NCBI GenBank assembly: GCA_022385805.1
Contig: MU277713.1
Span: forward strand, 49,550 to 59,568
DNA from: Pilatotrama ljubarskyi
Taxonomy: Eukaryota; Basidiomycota; Agaricomycetes; Polyporales; Polyporaceae
DNA: 10,019 nt
Reading direction: 5' to 3'
Shown: positions 1 through 8,597 of the stretch, one piece after another
Layout of the letters: each line of letters starts with the position of its first letter
Numbering within the stretch: the stretch's first letter is position 1
Position numbers and translations under genes: made by a program
Notes under the pieces: model-generated
The model's input: the letters and a program-made list of their open reading frames with translations, nothing else
Databases searched by the model: none
Told to the model about the DNA's origin: nothing

Positions 1-59
1 ACTCTCTTCGGACATCCTATTCTCCCCGTCTTCGACTTCCCAGATCGGTGCTCAACGGC

Positions 60-3000
60 ATGGCTTCTACGACAGAACCTTTTGGCCAAGCTGGACGGAA
101 GAAAAGCAGCGTAAGCGACTCTACGCGTCGACGCCGGCGCCGGGACGCAGAGCTGCAGCAGCTCTACGCAGGTGTGCAGGAGGCCCAGGACTCCATCGCT
201 GAGATCGAGAGAGCCGTGATGCATCGCACATTGGACTGGGACACAGCAAGACCTCAGGCTGGCGCGGTAGAGCCAAATGCGACTCCGGACGGTTCTGCAT
301 CAAGACTCGCCCCTCTTCCCCTGCCCACTTCGTCGGAAGCCACCACAGACGATCTTATCGCCGCTGAGGACGAGGCTATCAGAAGTCTGCACCACATCTC
401 CAAGACGCTCCGCAATGCCCGTCTCAAGCTTCCCTTGCTCAGTAGGTCTCTGAGTTTTGTCAGCGACCCGAGGTCTAGCGGAAACTATCATCGTCGCTCT
501 TTCATTGGCATCGTCACTGCGAACTCTGGTTCGCACGCCCTACATCCAGACGCGGAGCAGAATCAGCCCGTACTACAGTTCGAGAAGACCTTGATCGAGG
601 CTCTTGTTGTCCTATCCTCCGGCCCCTTTGTCTCTAACCCCGAGCTAGACACGCTCCGCCAGTCACTCTTGGAACAGGTGCTCGGAGATCTCGAGAAGGT
701 GGAGTCCCTGAAGAGCGAGGAGTGGAACAGGCAAAAGCAAGGTATCGCTTCCGCTCGTATTACACAGGATAACGATTTACCGACAGGTATGTCACCAACG
801 TCATTCAGGCGCTTTGGTTCTGACCCCCCTCCCACAGACTCCTTCTTCGTTACCCCGTTCAATATGTGGTCTGCTAGTGGACCCGTGATCCATACTGCAG
901 CGTTAGTCACGCTCGTCATGCATCTCCTTCAAGGGCTTCCTCGTCGTGCATCCGCTCTCCTTATTGCCGGTATTCGAGCGGTCATCCGCGCGGCACTCAT
1001 GTTCTCTCGCCAACCCGGTCCATTGAAGCAGGAAGATCACGACCTTCTTGACGACCTATCACGCGACCCTAGGACTCTGCTGAGCAAGTATGACCTCGAT
1101 CCTGTCCTTGAGCCCTATGTGTGCTGTCCCTCGTGTTTCGCCCTCTACCCTGTCTCCAGTTGCCCGCCCACTTGCAACGACCTACCGTGCGCCTCCAGCT
1201 CCCCATGCGGTGCTTCCCTCATACGCCTTCGCACAATTCGTGGGAAGTCGTTCTGCTTCTCCGTCCGCGACTATCTGCACCAGCCCATGCCACAGTGGCT
1301 TGGGCGTCTTCTCTCTCGCGAAGGCGTCGAGGATGCCATGATCATGCCTGACCTCACCACCGTATTGGATGAACAGAAGCCCGCCCGGGACTTCTGGGAT
1401 GGCGGGGTCCTGCGGTCCTTTCTCGGCCCAGACGGCAAACGGCTCTTCGTAGACGTTCCCCCGGACGAGACCAGATTGATCTTCTCCCTCGCAATCGACG
1501 GGTTTAATCCCTATCAGAACAAGACGGCGAAGCAAAAGGTGACCTGCACGGCTATCTACATGATCTGTCTCAACTTCCCACCGCACCTGCGGTACCTGCC
1601 GCAGAATATGTACCTCGTTGGGATCATTCCAGGGCCGACCAAGCCGTCGATGGAGCAAATTAACCACTTCCTTCGCCTGGTCGTTGACGACTTGCTGGTA
1701 TTCTGGAATCCCGGTGTCCGGTTCTCACGTACCTGGAAGTACCGGTTCGGACGCCTGTATCGTGCGGCACTGATTCCCCTCGTATGCGACATCCTCGCAG
1801 CGCGCCAAGTCGGTGGTTTCGGATCTCATTCGTCAACATTCTTCTGCAGCTTTTGCTACCTCACACTCGACGATGTGGAGAATTTCGACCGTGCGACCTG
1901 GCCAGCGCGCGATCGTGATGACCATCGAAGGTGTGCCGAAGCATGGAAGGCCGCTTCGACATTCGACGAAAGGGACAGGTTGTTTGAGCTACATGGGGTT
2001 CGCTGGAGCGAGCTACTACGTCTCCCGTACTGGGACCCCATCCACTTTACTGTCGTCGACTCTATGCATAATCTCTACCTTGGCCTCCTCAAGAACCATT
2101 GTCGAGATATCTGGGGGATCAGCGTGGATTTCGACGACGGCGATGCCACGGCCCATCCGACCAAGAGACCACCGGACTTCCCATCCGCCGCCGAATGGTC
2201 GAGGGGCTTGCGAGCGCTGTACCACGGGTCGGCCAACGAGCTGCGCAAGTGTAAGAAGGCGGTCTTGTGGCACCTCTGTGATCACCATGACATACGACGG
2301 GCTGGTGGGGTCAAACAATTGGCCAAAGAGCTGGATACATGGGTGAGTGGGCGAGTCTTCTGGTGCCGTCCCCAGTCAACTAAGTGTATCGCGCAGAGAC
2401 GCAAGCACGGGTATCCCAAGGCTCCATCCGAAGGCAGCGCCATGCTCTCTTCTGAGGTGAGCAGCTGGCATCTTCGTATACTCATGGAGCACTCACCATA
2501 CCGTACTGTGGACCACTCTTTCTGGATATCGGATGCATCATAATTGTAGAAGTCAGGATGGAAAGACCCTGCTACACCGAGAGAGCCCGCGACGCCGTTG
2601 CAACAGCCTGCCTTATCTACTCGTGACGGAGTCACCGGACAGAGTTCGCATGGCGCACTCGACGATGCTCTCGTGGATGCGGTACGGAAAGCAAGAGCGA
2701 GCCTCTCGCGCGCCAAAAGCGAAAAGACTATGATGGCGTACAGGAAGGATGTTCTGATCCAGCTCTGCGTAGAGAAGAACTTGTCTTCCAGCGGCACCAA
2801 AAGAGACTTGATCACTCGGCTGATGGGCCAACGCCCCGAGGTCAGTGTTATTGGTTTCCCGTTGCATCTGGTCTACTATCTTTCTGAAAACCCCATAGGC
2901 ATCGACGGGAGAAGCCCGAAAACCAGTAGAGGTAATCAATCGTTCAGCCGTCAATCCGCTCAGGTTCTGCCCTTTTGACACGGATGTACCCTAGACGAAA

Positions 3001-4399
3001 AGCGGCGCTAAGAATGACGACGAGTCGACGGGGCGATCGCGAAATGCTCTCGGACGACAGGCTCTTCAAGCATTCCGTTTGGTCCGGGAAACGATGGAGC
3101 TGCCCAGTTGGGTGGGTCCCGCGCCCCGTGGCTTTGGAACAACGGAACATGGCAAACTGAGTGCTGACCAGTGGCACACGACCTGCACCATAGTGCTTCC
3201 TGTGGCGCTCGTCCTGACATGGGGCGCAGACAATGGCCGCAAATGGGAGATGCTTTGCAACTTCATGGACCTCATATCCGCAGTCGTTTTGGCGGGATTG
3301 CACGAAATCACTCCCGAACATATCAGTCTCCATGAGCATCACATGCTGCGCTATCTGACAACCATGAAGACGCTCTACAAGGAGGCCACCGTCAAGCCAA
3401 ACCATCATTATGCCCTCCATATCCCGGACTTCATGCGTCTCTTTGCGCCGGTACACTCTTGGCGGGCATTCGCTATCGAGAGGTTCAACTATGTATTGCA
3501 ACAGACGAACACGAACCTCACTTTCGGTTGGTTATCTGATTTTCGGCGTGTACGTCTCTTATTCCTTTACAGGTGAAATGGAATCTACCTTCATGAGGAC
3601 CAACTGCCGCGCTGCGAACCTTCGCCCGCTCCTGCATGATCCGAGGATCCGTCCATATCTAGATGAATTCGTTCAGACCTACGACACACTCTCCGGAGAA
3701 GATAAACGAGGCATGCGCCTCGATGCCATTCTCCGGGGAACCGGCCAGCCTGGAGAGATCCCCTCCTCTCAACCATCATCCTGCCTGCTGGACGACGTCT
3801 ACTATGCACTCATCGAGAAGCTGAACCAGGAGGCAGGACACATCTACTATCTCGATCGTCCCCCTGGGCCGGGAGTGGCTGGAGTATGCCGCTTGCCACG
3901 CTCCGCTCAACGCGTGCAAAAGGTCTTGCTATCCGGCATCTACTACCATGCATCACGGTCGTCGTCTCGAGATAGCAATATACTTTTCACCCTCCCAGGC
4001 TCGCACGCCAATCCCCGTGCTGGTAGCATCCTGGACGTCTTCACGCATTCTCGCACATCCGCCGAAGGACAGACGACATCTGAATGTTTCCTCTACGCGG
4101 AGACGACATCTCGCGCGACCTCTTCCGGCTCTTCCCTATCGCTGGAGGCCGCCTTGTCTACAGAGCTACCGAACCGGGTATCTGGATTATACGGCCAACA
4201 CAGATCGTGTGTCACATGGCGAAGACTCCTGTGGAATACCCGCCTGTCCCGGACGAGTGCTTCCATGTCTTACCGCTTGACCGCGTGAGTTGTTCACCAT
4301 CGCACAGAAACTCCGCTGACCGGCATGCACCTGCAGGTGCTACGCCTCGCGCACTTAAGCGACGTAGACAGGCACGCAGCAGAAGGAGAAACGATATGA
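60..4399 (+). CDS. Tnp2-family (Transposase_21, CACTA-like) transposase, multi-exon, probably frame-broken
   Basis: This is the DNA-cutting and joining enzyme of a CACTA-like element. The best exon model is 60-786, 838-2342, 2397-2456, 2550-2840, 2899-2931, 3013-3526, 3573-4284 and 4337-4399, about 1,301 residues if one missing base near 4102 is allowed for. The first in-frame ATG is at 60; the frame is open from 48 only with GTG. In order it shows a basic, coiled-coil-prone N-terminus (RRRRRR near residue 25), a Cys-rich zinc-ribbon-like patch (CCPSC, residues 338-342), and the core. The core has IDGFNPYQNK (Asp 463), CSFC (579-582), PYWDPIHFTVVDSMHNLYLG (Asp 642 and 650, His of the MH motif) and, far downstream, LPSWVGPAP, KLSADQW and FAIERFNY (3472-3495). 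D, C-x2-C, MH and a late E are what CMC-type transposases carry; assigning the late Glu is inference. Family membership is firm. Exon boundaries near 2.9-3.0 kb are not. Confidence 0.88.
787..837 (+). other. In-frame intron of the transposase (51 bases)
   Basis: GTATGT donor and CCCACAG acceptor. The length is divisible by three and contains no stop, so the reading frame stays open across it and a plain frame scan hides it. Removing it joins LPT to DSFFVTPFN in phase 1. Confidence 0.7.
2343..2396 (+). other. In-frame intron of the transposase (54 bases)
   Basis: GTGAGT donor, CTAAG branch-like site and CGCAG acceptor, phase 0. It is again a multiple of three without a stop. It follows the first SAP-like helix pair, after LAKELDTW. 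Confidence 0.75.
2457..2549 (+). other. Intron of the transposase (93 bases)
   Basis: GTGAGC donor and TTGTAG acceptor, phase 0. It removes the two in-frame stops (TAA at 2541, TAG at 2547) that otherwise end the long first frame, and the same frame continues downstream into the second SAP-like motif. Confidence 0.7.
2841..2898 (+). other. Probable intron of the transposase (58 bases)
   Basis: GTCAGT donor and CCATAG acceptor, phase 0. It moves the frame from the SAP-like exon to the frame that carries the LPSWV region. The acceptor is ambiguous, because AAG at 3011-3012 would also keep the frame in phase. Confidence 0.6.
2932..3012 (+). other. In-frame TAG (2992) or an unusual 81-base intron
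   Basis: After the 2841-2898 intron the transposase frame meets TAG at 2992-2994. A GTAATC donor at 2932 with an AAG acceptor at 3012 would remove it in phase 0, as would a longer 2841-3012 intron. Both use a weak acceptor. If neither is spliced, this is a nonsense mutation inside the linker before LGRQALQAFR. Confidence 0.45.
3527..3572 (+). other. Intron of the transposase (46 bases)
   Basis: GTTGGT donor and TTTACAG acceptor, phase 1. Splicing joins NTNLTF to GEMESTFMRT, which matches the conserved join between the ERFNY and RAANLR blocks in basidiomycete Tnp2 proteins as I recall them. Confidence 0.8.
4097..4107 (+). other. One-base frameshift in the transposase C-terminus
   Basis: The frame ending ECFLYAE (to 4102) must shift by one base to continue as DDISRDLFRLFPIAGGRL (from 4102). 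No GT...AG pair of usable length lies between them. A single missing base explains it, and with it added the summed exon length becomes a multiple of three. It could be a real mutation or an assembly error. Confidence 0.65.
4285..4336 (+). other. Last intron of the transposase (52 bases)
   Basis: GTGAGT donor, CTGAC branch point at 4316-4320 and CTGCAG acceptor, phase 0. It joins HVLPLDR to a short last exon, VLRLAHLSDVDRHAAEGETI, ending at TGA 4397-4399. Confidence 0.8.
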
Positions 4400-4525
4400 C
4401 GTTGTACATAGGATGAGAGAATGCAGTCCATAATTATACGTGCCTCCAAGCTTCGTCATTGTATCATGTACTGCTATGGGTCATACTCGCAGTCAGAGCA
4501 GCACGGGGGCAGACCAATGGTGTGC
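4400..4525. other. Short gap between two convergent genes
   Basis: This 126-base stretch separates the transposase stop (4399) from the minus-strand stop (4526-4528). It probably holds the overlapping 3' untranslated regions. The minus-strand gene may reach into it: a GTAAGC donor covers the TAA stop (from 4529), and acceptors at 4474 or 4471 would end the protein after only one to three more residues. Confidence 0.5.
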
Positions 4526-6110
4526 TTACCCCAATTCCGAACGCTGAACTTCGTCTCTCCGCTGCCTACTCCTGTAAGTACGAAGGGTGTGCCCAGTGAC
4601 CCAGCTAGGCTCTAGCTTCGAGCGGAACCACAGGTATCGATCCCTGACCGCAGGATGGGGAACACCCTCCTTGACGGCAACCCACGCCTCCTTCCAAATC
4701 CAGCTTTGTACATCACCCGTCGTCGTATTGATGTGGAGGAAGATATCTCCTGACTTAACTTCGACACAGGGCGGACAAGTCAATGGATATGCGGCGAACG
4801 TTCGGAACCAACGAGTGAAGCCATCCTGTGCCCCGGCTCGGAACGCTCGTACGTCCAACACTGGCGATAAATCAGCTGGGGGAGACAGTGGACCGGTCGG
4901 GGCGGTAGGAACCGAAGATGTTGTCCGAGACGATGACGCAGGCCTGGAGGGATCATCCGCGAGCTTCGTCTCAACTTCACCCGTCGTCTTCGGCAAGTCT
5001 ACCTGCACCCTCCGGGTACGCGAGGGTACCGAGTCATGACGCAGCTGGACTGAATCTGGAGCTAAAGGAGTACAGACAACACTGCGTGAGGCACATTCGG
5101 CATGAATTGTGGGCGAACGCACCAAAAGGAGAGTTTAGCCGCCCACGCCCACCGACGTCCCTTGGAGCGCTGTCACTGTCAGGAATACGATTCACAGCTG
5201 CGTGTTCAGTACAAGGGTCACTGGGTGGAGCATTATGTGAGCCGGAAGCTTGTGCGATGAGAGCCGGATCCTGGGGATGTCGAGAGGACAGCAGAATGTC
5301 TGGGGTGCGGTCGCCTCCGTCGGGCGGGCTTGTACCCGAAGTCGATACAACTGCACCATTCCGGCCGGGTGCAGCGATAATCTCGGTGGGAGATGTCAGC
5401 GTCTCGATAAAAAAGCGGACCTTCTTTTGGGCCGGCACAGCGGCGGGGTAAGGGCGGGAGCCAACGATGAAGGTGGAGCGTTCTTGGGGAATGATCGTTT
5501 CGATAGCGTCCGCATTAATTGCTTGGACGGTAGAAGGCTGATGCAATGGCTGGACCACAGACGGATATGTTGAACCAGCAGCGCTGGTCTGCGACACAGG
5601 CCACGACGCTTGCACGAGGGCACCAATGATCGGTGACGGGCTGCCATCCGAAGACTCACTGTCCGTAATGGTATGTGCGAGGGGGGCAATATCCGAAGAT
5701 GGTGTCAACGGCATCTGCGGTCGAGGATTAGGTTGCGTGATGGAGGGGAACCGGGCCATACAACTAGAGCCGGGTGCTTACTTGGTCACCAGGCGAGCAC
5801 GGCGCATTGAGAGGCTCTGTGGACTCTCCGACAGCGATATCCTCCTCGAACGGAACATCAATGTCCATCAGGTCAATTGCATTCGGCATGTCTGCTAGTC
5901 CCAAGTCCGGACATTTTGTGGAAAGGGATGACCGGGCGTAGGGAGGCGACATCTGTCCTGCGGGAACGATGGGGACATCGGCACGGGGTTCTCTCGTAGC
6001 AGGCAAAGATCTATCGCAATGCTGTCGCTGGTAACCTCGTCAGACGGTAAACCCTTGTGAAACACTCACCCGGCATGCATGAGATTGCTTGACCCGACAC
6101 AGTCCTGCAT
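4526..6110 (-). CDS. Pro/Ser-rich protein with conserved-looking C-terminal block, likely accessory gene of the transposon
   Basis: I cannot name this gene. The exon model is complement of 6110-6070, 6010-5782, 5714-5123 and 5061-4526. These sum to 1,398 bases and give 465 residues in frame. ATG at 6110 (MQDCVG) is the first in its frame; a second ATG lies at 6080. Residues 1 to about 365 are low-complexity, rich in Pro, Ser and Thr, with an acidic patch (NAIDLMDIDVPFEEDIAVGE). Residues about 367-455 look folded, with aromatic and charged landmarks: DGFTRWFRTFAAYP, SGDIFLHIN, SWIWKEAW, HPAVRDRYLWF, PSWVTGHTLRTYRSRQRR. A disordered, acidic front and a basic folded tail would suit a DNA- or transposase-binding partner, as second proteins of plant CACTA elements do. 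That is inference only. The frame is intact, unlike the neighbouring transposase. Confidence 0.68.
5062..5122 (-). other. Third intron of the accessory gene (61 bases)
   Basis: Minus strand: GTGCGT donor, CTCAC branch-like site, CTTTAG acceptor, phase 1. It joins LNSPF to APDSVQLRHD, linking the low-complexity region to the C-terminal block. Confidence 0.7.
5715..5781 (-). other. Second intron of the accessory gene (67 bases)
   Basis: Minus strand: GTAAGC donor, CCTAATC branch point, CCGCAG acceptor, phase 0. It joins PCSPGDQ to MPLTPSSD. An apparent start ATG at 5759 lies inside this intron, so it is not the real start. Confidence 0.75.
6011..6069 (-). other. First intron of the minus-strand accessory gene (59 bases)
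   Basis: Read on the minus strand: GTGAGT donor, CTGAC branch point, GATAG acceptor. Of the three nearby AG sites (6028, 6022, 6011) only the last keeps the ATG 6110 frame in phase with the next exon. Confidence 0.6.
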
Positions 6111-6719
6111 CGTGTCGCGAGCAACTCGTATTGAGAAGCGTCGTCTATTGATATGATTCTGTCACTAGCCTCAGCACGGTCTAAACAGGGATAGAGAGAC
6201 GATAACCGACTTTCCACTGTCGCCGGATGTCCTTGCTGGGAGATTCAACGATCCCGCAGACGGTGAAGAAGCGACGGCGACGGGACATAGTGGAATTCTG
6301 TTGGTCTGGCTTGGATTTTCGGTGCGACTGCAGGACCAGAGGGTGTAAAATAGGTGAATCGACCTGCCGCATCATCGCAGCTTATAGCGGTGATCTCGCG
6401 AAAGGGAGACAGGAAGGTAGAAAAGCTAGTTGCTGGAAAGGTGCAAAGAGTCAAACAGGGTGGCTTTGGCCATTACGCCATAAACGCTGTGCGCGGCTCG
6501 GGGCCGCGCCTTGAATATTTGAATTCCCGCAGGGCGCCACGGCAGGTAAGCGGCGGGTGCGCACCTCGTCGAATGCGTTCAATGCTCTAGCAACACTTGC
6601 TGTCCTCAAGTGTGGGATCTTCTCGTTATGACATGTGCACACTTTCCGAACGCCACAAAGCGACGCTGAATAGGGTCATCTCCTTCCTTTGGCCTGAGCT
6701 CAGGTATCGCAGTTCCTAG
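6111..6719. other. Gap between accessory gene and SET-like pseudogene; should contain the transposon right end
   Basis: No convincing gene is seen on either strand; the short frames here lack family motifs and sensible splice partners. The stretch should hold the promoter of the minus-strand gene, the right terminal repeat of the CACTA-like element and the lost or degraded 5' part of the SET-like gene. None can be fixed without the left terminal repeat for comparison. Confidence 0.45.
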
Positions 6720-6930
6720 AAGGCTATTCTCTATCGAATCTGTGCTCGACGCGTAGCATGCCGAAAGATCCCTTGGCAGAGCCTCGTTGAGGTCAGCTCC
6801 GTCCTACTGTTCAGCGCCGAAGCGCATGGAAAGGACACCGTTCGGGACCTCTACAAGTTCAGGTGGCGAGACGGCTGCATGGCGCTCGCTTCTCGGTTTG
6901 TTTGGGTGCACGGTCCTGCTGCTCACATAA

Positions 6931-6973
6931 GTGAGCCCAGGCGAGGAGCGCTGACTAGCTCTCCCGCTCCTAG
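6931..6973 (+). other. Candidate intron in the SET-like region (43 bases)
   Basis: GTGAGC donor, CTGAC branch and CTCCTAG acceptor, phase 1, leading into LLFNHS. The bases just before it (from about 6891) do not read like the expected small hydrophobic stretch after MALA, so either the donor lies earlier or another indel is present. Confidence 0.5.
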
Positions 6974-7363
6974 GTCTCCTGTTCAATCACTCGCAGAAGC
7001 CAACGTGATCTACATGATAGACTCGGCTACGGAGTCCATACGCTCCGTGACAACGCGACGGGCGTTGCCCGATGAGGAGCTTTGCATCTTTTACGGCCAA
7101 AGGCTGTGGTTGGACCCTGTCGACGCGGCTGATGCTGCCGGCGCACGGTTCCCGAGGAGAGAGACGACGAATGAGGTGGGCTCGCGTACTTGGACGGCTG
7201 GACGGCGAGGATGACAATGATCCTGCACGGCAGGAGTCACCGTTAGACTTCTCTGAGGAGGGTATTACCCACAAGAGCGTGCCAGAAGAGGACCTCCCTT
7301 TCACTCGAATGAAAATCACGCAAGAGCATACAGAGGAGAACGAGATGGATGCAGCCAGAAGAG

Positions 7364-7413
7364 GTAAGATCACTGCCTAGGGCACCTTTGACTATGCTGA
7401 TAAACATTTTCAG
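7364..7413 (+). other. Intron between SET-like tail and Tad3-like part (50 bases)
   Basis: GTAAGA donor, GCTGATAA branch, TTTTCAG acceptor, phase 1. It joins NEMDAAR to an exon reading EDAWVVDMPDPR. It physically links the two parts as one transcript. Confidence 0.8.
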
Positions 7414-7469
7414 AGGATGCATGGGTTGTGGACATGCCTGACCCTCGCCTAGCCCGCTGTGATGCTCAA

Positions 7470-7523
7470 GTACGTCCGGACAACCGATTCTCAGATGCCT
7501 CTGTATGGTGACATACGCTGCAG
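7470..7523 (+). other. In-frame intron in the Tad3-like part (54 bases)
   Basis: GTACGT donor and GCTGCAG acceptor. Its removal turns MLK plus WLKQSGFDTP into one continuous block. It is a multiple of three without a stop, so the frame stays open across it. Confidence 0.75.
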
Positions 7524-7928
7524 ATGGCTCAAGCAAAGCGGCTTCGATACGCCCTCCATGGCGCACCTGAAACGCATACGCAAGCTGGACGGCAAGATGA
7601 CCATGGCGCTCATTCTGACACGCGAACACCCGGATCTGCCTGTCTTTCAAAACGAGATCCAACTCCCTCCTCCGTACGTTGTACCAGCGCCCAAGAGAGC
7701 TGCGCTGACGCTGACATCGCTGAAGCTGAAGTCGTCACTGTGGCTTACGCTCTGGAGGTGGAAGTCGTACAGCCCTTCCACGCCACCACGATGCCTGCGT
7801 CAGCCTTGAGAACGGAGGAATCTCGTCGATGCACACGAGGGTGATGCCTGCCGCCCAACCGCAAGCGCACCAGTTCGAGTGGCCGCCCGGCGGTCACGTC
7901 AGAATTCGTCCATGCGACGGCCCTCATC

Positions 7929-8105
7929 TTTTACGGTGCAATGCATATTCTTTGGATGAGTCCTGCCATTGTCGTCGCTGACTCCCGCCATCATTTTCGG
8001 TGTGGTGTGCTCAAGCCCGTACTGCATAATGCGGCTATGGGCATTATCCATTTGTGCTGGGGTTTTGGGCGTACTGGGCGGTGTGTGGTCGATAGAAGGA
8101 CCCAG
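7929..8105 (+). pseudogene. Possible relic of the Tad3-like deaminase half
   Basis: A plus-strand frame reads SPAIVVADSR, then VLKPVLHNAAMGIIHLC. The order (VVxDxR, then LHxAAMxxI) resembles the start of the deaminase fold in Tad3/ADAT3, where a His-x-x-Met-like segment follows a VDP segment, and it lies just where that domain would follow. A GTATGG donor at 8106 ends the block. I did not find the PCxMC zinc motif downstream. The call is weak. Confidence 0.28.
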
Positions 8106-8511
8106 GTATGGGGGTCGTGATGTGTCTTCTAACAAAATGGGTAACGTACCAACTCTTTATTGACGCGGCTTGGTGTGATTGTCGTTTACTGCGTGTACAA
8201 TACTACATTACCTTCAGGTGCACGACGCCCTAGTACTCGCCGTCGTTCGACTGCTGTACTTCCCCTACAAGTAACACTCCTTATCCTGGTCGTCAGAAGG
8301 GCCATGGTGGGATGGTGGAGGTTCGCAGACGATCTGATGTCCGAGGCGAGCCCGTCCTTGCAACCCTGGACGCTCGCTGGTGAGGGATAGTACTGATAAT
8401 TCGTGATGTTTCAATTGTCTGTATCTAGGGACTGGACAACATCTCTCATGTACTCCGCCAGCACAGATAAGGCATCGAAGACTGCGCGAAGAAGCCTCCA
8501 AGCACATTGCG
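8106..8511. other. Stretch without a recognisable gene; several splice-like signals on the plus strand
   Basis: Plus-strand fragments look partly coding, such as VHDALVLAVVRLLYFPYK from 8218 after a CCTTCAG acceptor. A textbook intron lies at about 8391-8429 (GTGAGG, TACTGATAA, TATCTAG). The fragments do not assemble into a known family. They may be the eroded 3' end of the Tad3-like gene or an unknown small gene. Confidence 0.35.
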
Positions 8512-8597
8512 TTACAAATGATCTTGGTCTCCCACTTTCTCTATGATTCTGCGAAGCCTTCTGAGAATCAGCATATGTCCTGCCAAGAATGGGGCAC

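Larger units (their letters stand above)
2238..2840 (+). other. Two SAP-like helix motifs inside the transposase
   Basis: The first lies at about 2238-2342 (ELRKCKKAVLWHLCDHH, then GGVKQLAKELDTW). The second lies at 2730-2840 (AYRKDVLIQLCVEKNL, then SSSGTKRDLITRLM). Both show the helix, turn with Gly, Lys and Leu-Ile pattern of SAP DNA-binding motifs. They are separated by two introns and a Pro-rich linker. The assignment is by pattern only. Confidence 0.45.
1..6700. mobile_element. CACTA-like (Tnp2-type) DNA transposon, two convergent genes, left end outside window
   Basis: The block is defined by a Tnp2-family transposase on the plus strand and a second multi-exon gene on the minus strand that ends about 126 bases from it. 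Two or more genes inside long terminal inverted repeats is the usual plan of CACTA/EnSpm elements. Only 59 bases precede the transposase ATG, so the left terminal repeat must lie off the window. The right end must fall between the start of the minus-strand gene (6110) and the start of the SET-like pseudogene (about 6720). A TAGTG lies at about 6288, but five bases are not enough to call a terminus. The outer coordinates are therefore approximate. That the second gene belongs to the element is inference from its position. Confidence 0.6.
6720..7800 (+). pseudogene. Degenerate gene joining a SET-like domain to a Tad3-like (tRNA adenosine deaminase subunit) N-terminus
   Basis: SET domains methylate lysines; Tad3 is the non-catalytic partner of Tad2 in wobble A-to-I editing of tRNA. 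From a TCCTAG acceptor at 6719 the frame reads VACRKIPWQSLVEVSSVLLF, then EAHGKD, FRWRDG (6858-6875), LFNHSQKP (6979-7002, the SET NHS motif), NVIYMIDSATESIR and DEELCIFYG (7071-7097, the SET C-terminal Tyr motif). It continues through EEDLPFTRMKI and an intron (7364-7413) into AWVVDMPDPR (7419-7448), MLKWLKQSGFDTP across a second intron, HLKRIRK (7564-7584) and PPPYVVPAPKRAALTL. AWVVDMPDPR and HLKRIRK correspond to the N-terminal region of yeast Tad3. The frame breaks near 7000, between 7140 and 7200, and near 7450-7460, and the Tad3 part fades after about 7743. It is probably a pseudogene; sequence errors are the alternative. Confidence 0.65.

Noticed and set aside
1182..1667. Open minus-strand frame of 161 codons inside the transposase
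   Set aside because: It lies opposite the strongly conserved catalytic core of the plus-strand transposase and shows no family motif. It is a shadow frame.
2944..3501. Minus-strand open frame of 185 codons
   Set aside because: It is antisense to the LPSWV...ERFNY exon of the transposase and has no splice partners or recognisable domain.
4084..4416. Separate small plus-strand gene starting at ATG 4084
   Set aside because: From 4102 on it reads as the conserved C-terminus of the transposase (FPIAGGRL, HVLPLDR), so it is the same gene after a frameshift, not a new one.
5034..5759. Stand-alone minus-strand gene starting at ATG 5759
   Set aside because: The ATG lies inside a well-formed 67-base intron, and the frame joins exons on both sides. 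It is one part of the 465-residue gene.
6288..6292. TAGTG as the right terminus of the CACTA-like element
   Set aside because: The motif is too short, occurs elsewhere in the window, and the left terminus is not available for comparison.
7969..8163. Small plus-strand membrane protein (hydrophobic stretch with many Gly and Leu)
   Set aside because: It overlaps the Tad3-like relic frame, the apparent start is not an ATG, and the hydrophobicity could come from Pro/Gly-rich base composition alone.
8160..8390. Plus-strand open frame with a hydrophobic segment
   Set aside because: It crosses likely splice sites, has no ATG at its opening and matches no family.
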